Shown in pieces: positions 6,761 through 9,805 of a stretch of 9,805 nt of DNA (positions are counted from its first letter, which is position 1; each line of letters begins with the position of its first letter). The position numbers and the translations under genes were made by a program. The notes beneath the pieces were generated by a model. The model ran no database searches. It was not told the origin of the DNA and saw only the letters and a program-made list of their open reading frames with translations. Source of the DNA: Candidatus Dojkabacteria bacterium (GTDB taxonomy: Bacteria; Patescibacteriota; Dojkabacteria; SC72); NCBI GenBank assembly GCA_012800885.1, contig JAAZIL010000011.1, forward strand, positions 1-9,805, read 5' to 3'.

Positions 6761-8847
6761 CTCTCTTTCTCTTCTTCTACCTGCTTAATACTAAACTTTA
6801 ATCTTCCCTCTCTATCCTTGTCTAACAGCTTTACCCTTACTTCATCACCTTCTTTAAGAAACTCTCTAATATCTTTTACGAACTTGTCTGTTATCTCTGA
6901 TACATGTACTAAACCAGATATACCTGGAGCAATATCTACAAAAGCGCCGTAATCCATAATTGATACAACTCTACCATCGTAAACCTCTCCAACAACTGGT
7001 ACTAATGAAAGCTTCTTAATATATCCTAGTGCCTTATCTATTGATTCTTGATTTACAGCATATATATTAACCTTCCCATCTTCCTCAATAGAGATCTCTG
7101 CACCTGTACTCTCTGTTAGTTCCCTAATATTTTTACCTCCTGGACCAATTAGTTCTCCAATCTTTTCTACTGGAATAATTGCTCTTACTACTTTAGGAGC
7201 AAATTTAGAGATTTCTTCTCTTGACTCAGAGATTACCTCCTCCATTACATCTAGTACTTTCATCCTTGCTATTTGAGATTTTTCAAAAGTAGCTTTAACA
7301 ATCTCCATAGTTAAACCACCGATTTTGTTGTCCATCTGTACTGCAGTAATACCATCTCTAGTTCCTGTAACCTTAAAATCCATATCTCCATTAAAATCTT
7401 CAACTCCTTGCATATCGGTAAGAATATGGAAAGAACCACTATCCTCTACAACCAATCCACAAGCTATACCTCCTACCATTTTCCTGATAGGTACCCCAGC
7501 TGCCATTAATGCTAAAGATGAACCACACGCTGATGCCATAGAACTAGAACCATTTTCACCCTGAATCTCTGACATTACAAGTATTGTGTATGGGAAATCA
7601 TCCTTAGAAGGAATAACTGGTATTAACGCCTTCTCTGCTAACATCCCGTGTCCAATTGCTCTCCTACTAGGAGATAGCCTTACCCTCTCCGCTGTACCAT
7701 AAACAAATGGTAAATCATTGTAATAGTGCATATACCTTTTCTCTTTCTCTCCAAGCATATCATCAATTAATTTAGCATCTTGCAGTGTACCCAAAGTTGC
7801 CACTGTTAATACTTGAGTAAGACCTCTTGTAAATAGGCCTGAGCCGTGTACTCTAGGGAGTAAGTCTATCTCAGCCTCCATCTCTCTAATTTCATCAAAA
7901 TCTCTATCATCTACTCTTTTCTTCTTCTCAATAATGTGACTTCTCATCGCCTCTCTCAGAAGTTCATCATAGGCATTCATCATCTGTAACTTAGAGTATT
8001 TGCCTTCAAAATGTTTAAACATCTCTTCTTTAGACTCTTCATGTTTACTAGATTCTCCAGATAAGAGATTCTCTAATATTTTTTTACCAAGATACTTTTT
8101 TATCTCATCTAACATATCTTGCTCTAACAAGAAAGATGTATATGTCTTATCCTTTTTATCTAAAAGATTAAGGAATTTCTTCTGATGCTCAACCCAAACT
8201 CTCATCTCTTTGAGTGCTATCTCCATTGCTTTAAGAACCTCTTCCTCAGGTATTTCATAACAACCAGCATCTATCATTGTAAATACTTTCCCATCACCAC
8301 CTAATATGTAGTTTAGTTTGTTCTCTTCATCTACATCTTCAATACTCTCATAGATAGGTTCTATCTTTCCCTCGGGCATGCCCATTCTTACACCAGCTAC
8401 TGGACCATCAAAAGGAGCAGAAGAATTCATCAGGGCAACAGAAGCTGCATTAATTGCAAGTAATACAGGATCATTCTCTTCATCATAAGAGAGAACTGTA
8501 ACAATGAGACTTAACTCATCCATATAATCAGAGGGGAATCTAGACCTTAAAGATCTATCAATCATTCTTGCTTTTAGTATCGCATCATCACTAGGGAATC
8601 TCTCAATTTTAACAAATCTAGAGCCTGATATTTTCCCTGATGCATAAAATCTCTCTACATACTCTACTGACATAGGGAAATACTCTGCCTCTTGTTTGGC
8701 ATTAGCTGTATTAACATTAACCTCTACAACTGTATCACCCATCCTAGCAACTATTGCACTCTGTGATTTAAGAGCCAATTTACCAGTTTCAAAGGAACAC
8801 TGCCTTCCAGCAATTTCGAATTCATATTTTTTTTGATTAAAAAGCAT
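6757..8847 (-). CDS. pnp: Polyribonucleotide nucleotidyltransferase (PNPase)
   Basis: The 696-residue protein has the full PNPase architecture (E. coli about 711): RNase PH domain 1 (about 10-145), a helical linker (about 205-320), RNase PH domain 2 (about 330-550), a KH domain (about 555-610, GPGGKN at 568-573) and an S1 domain (about 625-692, DYGAFVDIAPGISGLVHVSEI). PNPase degrades RNA 3' to 5' by phosphorolysis and can also add tails. The phosphate-site serines (SSS, 434-436) and the acidic GDMDFK motif (487-492) are intact, as is LSPSRRAIGHG (391-401). The RNA-clamping FFRR loop of E. coli is replaced by RFVK within GSRFVKIERFPSDD (75-88). pnp lies 94 nt downstream of rpsO on the same strand, the usual order, and is probably cotranscribed with it. 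The ATG at 8847 lacks an obvious Shine-Dalgarno but gives the canonical N-terminus. The stop is TAA. Confidence 0.97.
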   Translation of the reverse strand: MLFNQKKYEFEIAGRQCSFETGKLALKSQSAIVARMGDTVVEVNVNTANAKQEAEYFPMSVEYVERFYASGKISGSRFVKIERFPSDDAILKARMIDRSLRSRFPSDYMDELSLIVTVLSYDEENDPVLLAINAASVALMNSSAPFDGPVAGVRMGMPEGKIEPIYESIEDVDEENKLNYILGGDGKVFTMIDAGCYEIPEEEVLKAMEIALKEMRVWVEHQKKFLNLLDKKDKTYTSFLLEQDMLDEIKKYLGKKILENLLSGESSKHEESKEEMFKHFEGKYSKLQMMNAYDELLREAMRSHIIEKKKRVDDRDFDEIREMEAEIDLLPRVHGSGLFTRGLTQVLTVATLGTLQDAKLIDDMLGEKEKRYMHYYNDLPFVYGTAERVRLSPSRRAIGHGMLAEKALIPVIPSKDDFPYTILVMSEIQGENGSSSMASACGSSLALMAAGVPIRKMVGGIACGLVVEDSGSFHILTDMQGVEDFNGDMDFKVTGTRDGITAVQMDNKIGGLTMEIVKATFEKSQIARMKVLDVMEEVISESREEISKFAPKVVRAIIPVEKIGELIGPGGKNIRELTESTGAEISIEEDGKVNIYAVNQESIDKALGYIKKLSLVPVVGEVYDGRVVSIMDYGAFVDIAPGISGLVHVSEITDKFVKDIREFLKEGDEVRVKLLDKDREGRLKFSIKQVEEEKES

Positions 8848-8875
8848 GCTTAATATGTAATATCTTAAATATTCT

Positions 8876-8903
8876 AGTATTAATTACTGAGTAGTTATAT
8901 CAA
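8876..8903 (-). promoter_or_regulatory. Weak promoter candidate in front of pnp
   Basis: On the minus strand TTGATA (8898-8903, five of six consensus bases) is followed after 16 nt by AATACT (8876-8881, four of six). It would start a transcript about 20 nt before the pnp ATG. The region is very AT-rich, so chance matches are likely. A pyrimidine-rich tract lies between the rpsO stop and this site, and no strong hairpin is present to separate rpsO from pnp. Confidence 0.22.
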
Positions 8904-8941
8904 GAGAAAGAGAAAAAAGGAAGCGAGTAAAGAAATATCAG

Positions 8942-9205
8942 TTAGAGCTTACTTTTCTTAATAAAAGTTTTATACCTTTCAAGTTCACTGCCCTCTAAAT
9001 ATTGAAGTAATCTTCTTCTTTTACCAACTTTTTGCAAAAGACCTCTCCTTGAGTGATTATCTTTCTTATGCTGTTTAAGATGCTCGCTTAAATGTTCTAT
9101 CTCTATTGATAGAATGGCAATTTGTACCTCTGGCGAACCTGTGTCACCCTCGTGTAGGGCATACTCTTTAATTATCTTCTGTTTTTCTTCTTTAGTAAGT
9201 GCCAT
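8942..9205 (-). CDS. rpsO: 30S ribosomal protein S15
   Basis: The 87-residue product (E. coli 89) is S15, a primary 16S rRNA-binding protein at the three-way junction of the central domain, needed early in 30S platform assembly. The hallmark sequences are present: HEGDTGSPEVQIAIL (18-32) and the RNA-contacting HKKDNHSRRGLLQKVGKRR (46-64). The ATG at 9205 gives the standard MALTKEEK start. Upstream there is no clear Shine-Dalgarno (the last bases before ATG are AT-only apart from CTAG), so initiation may depend on an unstructured leader. A near-consensus promoter lies just upstream, between infB and rpsO, giving a predicted leader of about 50 nt. The genes infB-rpsO-pnp follow the classic order. 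The stop is TAA. Confidence 0.97.
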   Translation of the reverse strand: MALTKEEKQKIIKEYALHEGDTGSPEVQIAILSIEIEHLSEHLKQHKKDNHSRRGLLQKVGKRRRLLQYLEGSELERYKTFIKKSKL

Positions 9206-9251
9206 ATATTCTAGATTATCATCATATATATCTTTTTACAATACTAGACGC

Positions 9252-9263
9252 AGGATATGTCCT
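9252..9263. repeat. Short dyad over the predicted rpsO transcription start
   Basis: AGGATATGTCCT (minus strand AGGACATATCCT) has perfect 4-bp arms, AGGA and TCCT, around a 4-base centre. It begins directly after the -10 box of the rpsO promoter and spans the predicted start site near 9257. It could be a small operator or the edge of a leader structure. The arms are short enough for chance. Confidence 0.25.
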
Positions 9264-9292
9264 ATTTTATATTTTTATAGGCTATATGTCAA
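9264..9292 (-). promoter_or_regulatory. Near-consensus sigma70-type promoter for rpsO(-pnp)
   Basis: The minus strand carries a perfect -35 box TTGACA (9287-9292), a 17-bp spacer and TAAAAT (9264-9269), five of six -10 bases. The predicted start is near 9257, leaving a leader of about 50 nt before the rpsO ATG. The site lies in the infB-rpsO intergenic gap, so rpsO and pnp can be transcribed independently of infB. Confidence 0.65.
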
Positions 9293-9299
9293 TCATTTA

Positions 9300-9805
9300 C
9301 TATCTTAAAGCCTTATAACAATACAATTCATCTCCCTCCTGAGCCTCTACATCTACATCCAGTATAACTCCACACTCTTCCCCCTGCTTTACTTCTGTAG
9401 CTTTATCTTTACCTTTTCTTAATGATTTTATCTTACCTTCTGCTAATATCTCATCATTTCTAACAACATAACATTTACAATCTCTCTTAAGAACACCCTC
9501 TTTTACTCTACTACCTATTACCTTAGAATTATCTGAGAGTAAAAAGATCATTCTAACATTAGCACTACCAATCTCCTCTTCTTGAACCTCTGGTGTAGAG
9601 AGCATCTCTAATGCTTCCTCTACCTCTTCAACTAGTTTGTATATTACAGAGTAGGTTCTAATTAGAACATTCTCTTTCTTTGCAATCTCCTGAGCAGTTT
9701 TCTCTACACCTACCTCAAATCCTAAAAGAATTGCTTTTGATAATTTAGCCATTTCTACATCTCTACTAATAATATCACCCACACCATCAGAAACAACATT
9801 AATAC
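9300..9805 (-). CDS. infB: Translation initiation factor IF-2, C-terminal part (5' end outside window)
   Basis: The frame is open to the right edge of the window and ends in TAG immediately followed by TAA. The 167 visible residues match the last two domains of IF-2, including the domain that binds the formyl-Met end of initiator tRNA. Recognisable sequences include INVVSDGVGDIISRDVEMA, the AKLSKAILLGFEV strand, YKLVEEVEEALEML and the final domain with KDKATEVKQGEECGVILD. The GTP-binding domain and N-terminus lie beyond the window; the internal GTG at 9782 is not the true start. IF-2 is the GTPase that joins initiator tRNA and ribosomal subunits. rpsO follows after 94 nt with its own promoter. 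rbfA and truB, which separate infB and rpsO in E. coli, are absent from this interval. Confidence 0.95.
   Translation of the reverse strand, partial: INVVSDGVGDIISRDVEMAKLSKAILLGFEVGVEKTAQEIAKKENVLIRTYSVIYKLVEEVEEALEMLSTPEVQEEEIGSANVRMIFLLSDNSKVIGSRVKEGVLKRDCKCYVVRNDEILAEGKIKSLRKGKDKATEVKQGEECGVILDVDVEAQEGDELYCYKALR

Noticed and set aside
8848..8941. Hairpin or terminator between rpsO and pnp
   Set aside because: Only a 5-bp AT-only inverted repeat (AATAT/ATATT) and a pyrimidine tract are present, with no stable stem followed by a T run. Cotranscription is more likely.

Overview
The window is AT-rich (by eye about one third GC), gene-dense and free of mobile elements, RNA genes or CRISPR arrays. 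Taken together, the features suggest a bacterium of the Candidate Phyla Radiation (Patescibacteria). There is a membrane protein of the VirB6/TrbL-like kind common in those genomes, membrane-anchored fibronectin-type-III plus carboxypeptidase-regulatory-like modules, and infB sitting directly next to rpsO-pnp. This assignment is inferred from gene content; no rRNA marker is present. Both TGA and TAG end genes here, so the genetic code looks standard (table 11), not the UGA=Gly code of Gracilibacteria/SR1.

Left part (1-4948, all minus strand): an apparent envelope operon. In transcription order it encodes a small one-helix coiled-coil membrane protein (4589-4948), a membrane-anchored two-module Fn3 protein (4548 to 2941) whose frame is broken by a single in-frame TAG at 3808-3810, a one-helix cysteine-rich exported protein of 452 aa (1556-2914), and a polytopic VirB6/TrbL-like protein whose 3' end lies outside the window (1-1533). 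Gaps are only about 22-40 nt. The set looks like part of a type IV secretion/pilus-like or surface apparatus, but no ATPase gene is visible to confirm that.

Middle (4949-6753, plus strand): a short divergent spacer with a perfect extended -10 box, then a two-gene 16S rRNA methyltransferase operon. rsmE is followed by an m5C methyltransferase of the RsmB/RsmF (NOL1/NOP2/Sun) family, joined by a TAATG stop/start overlap.

Right part (6757-9805, minus strand): infB (3' end only), rpsO and pnp in the classic translation/RNA-decay order. A near-consensus promoter lies between infB and rpsO. pnp converges on the methyltransferase gene with a 3-bp gap. The middle and right parts are both devoted to ribosome maturation, initiation and RNA turnover. 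The left part is the accessory, less-understood region, and the interrupted Fn3 gene is its most notable feature.
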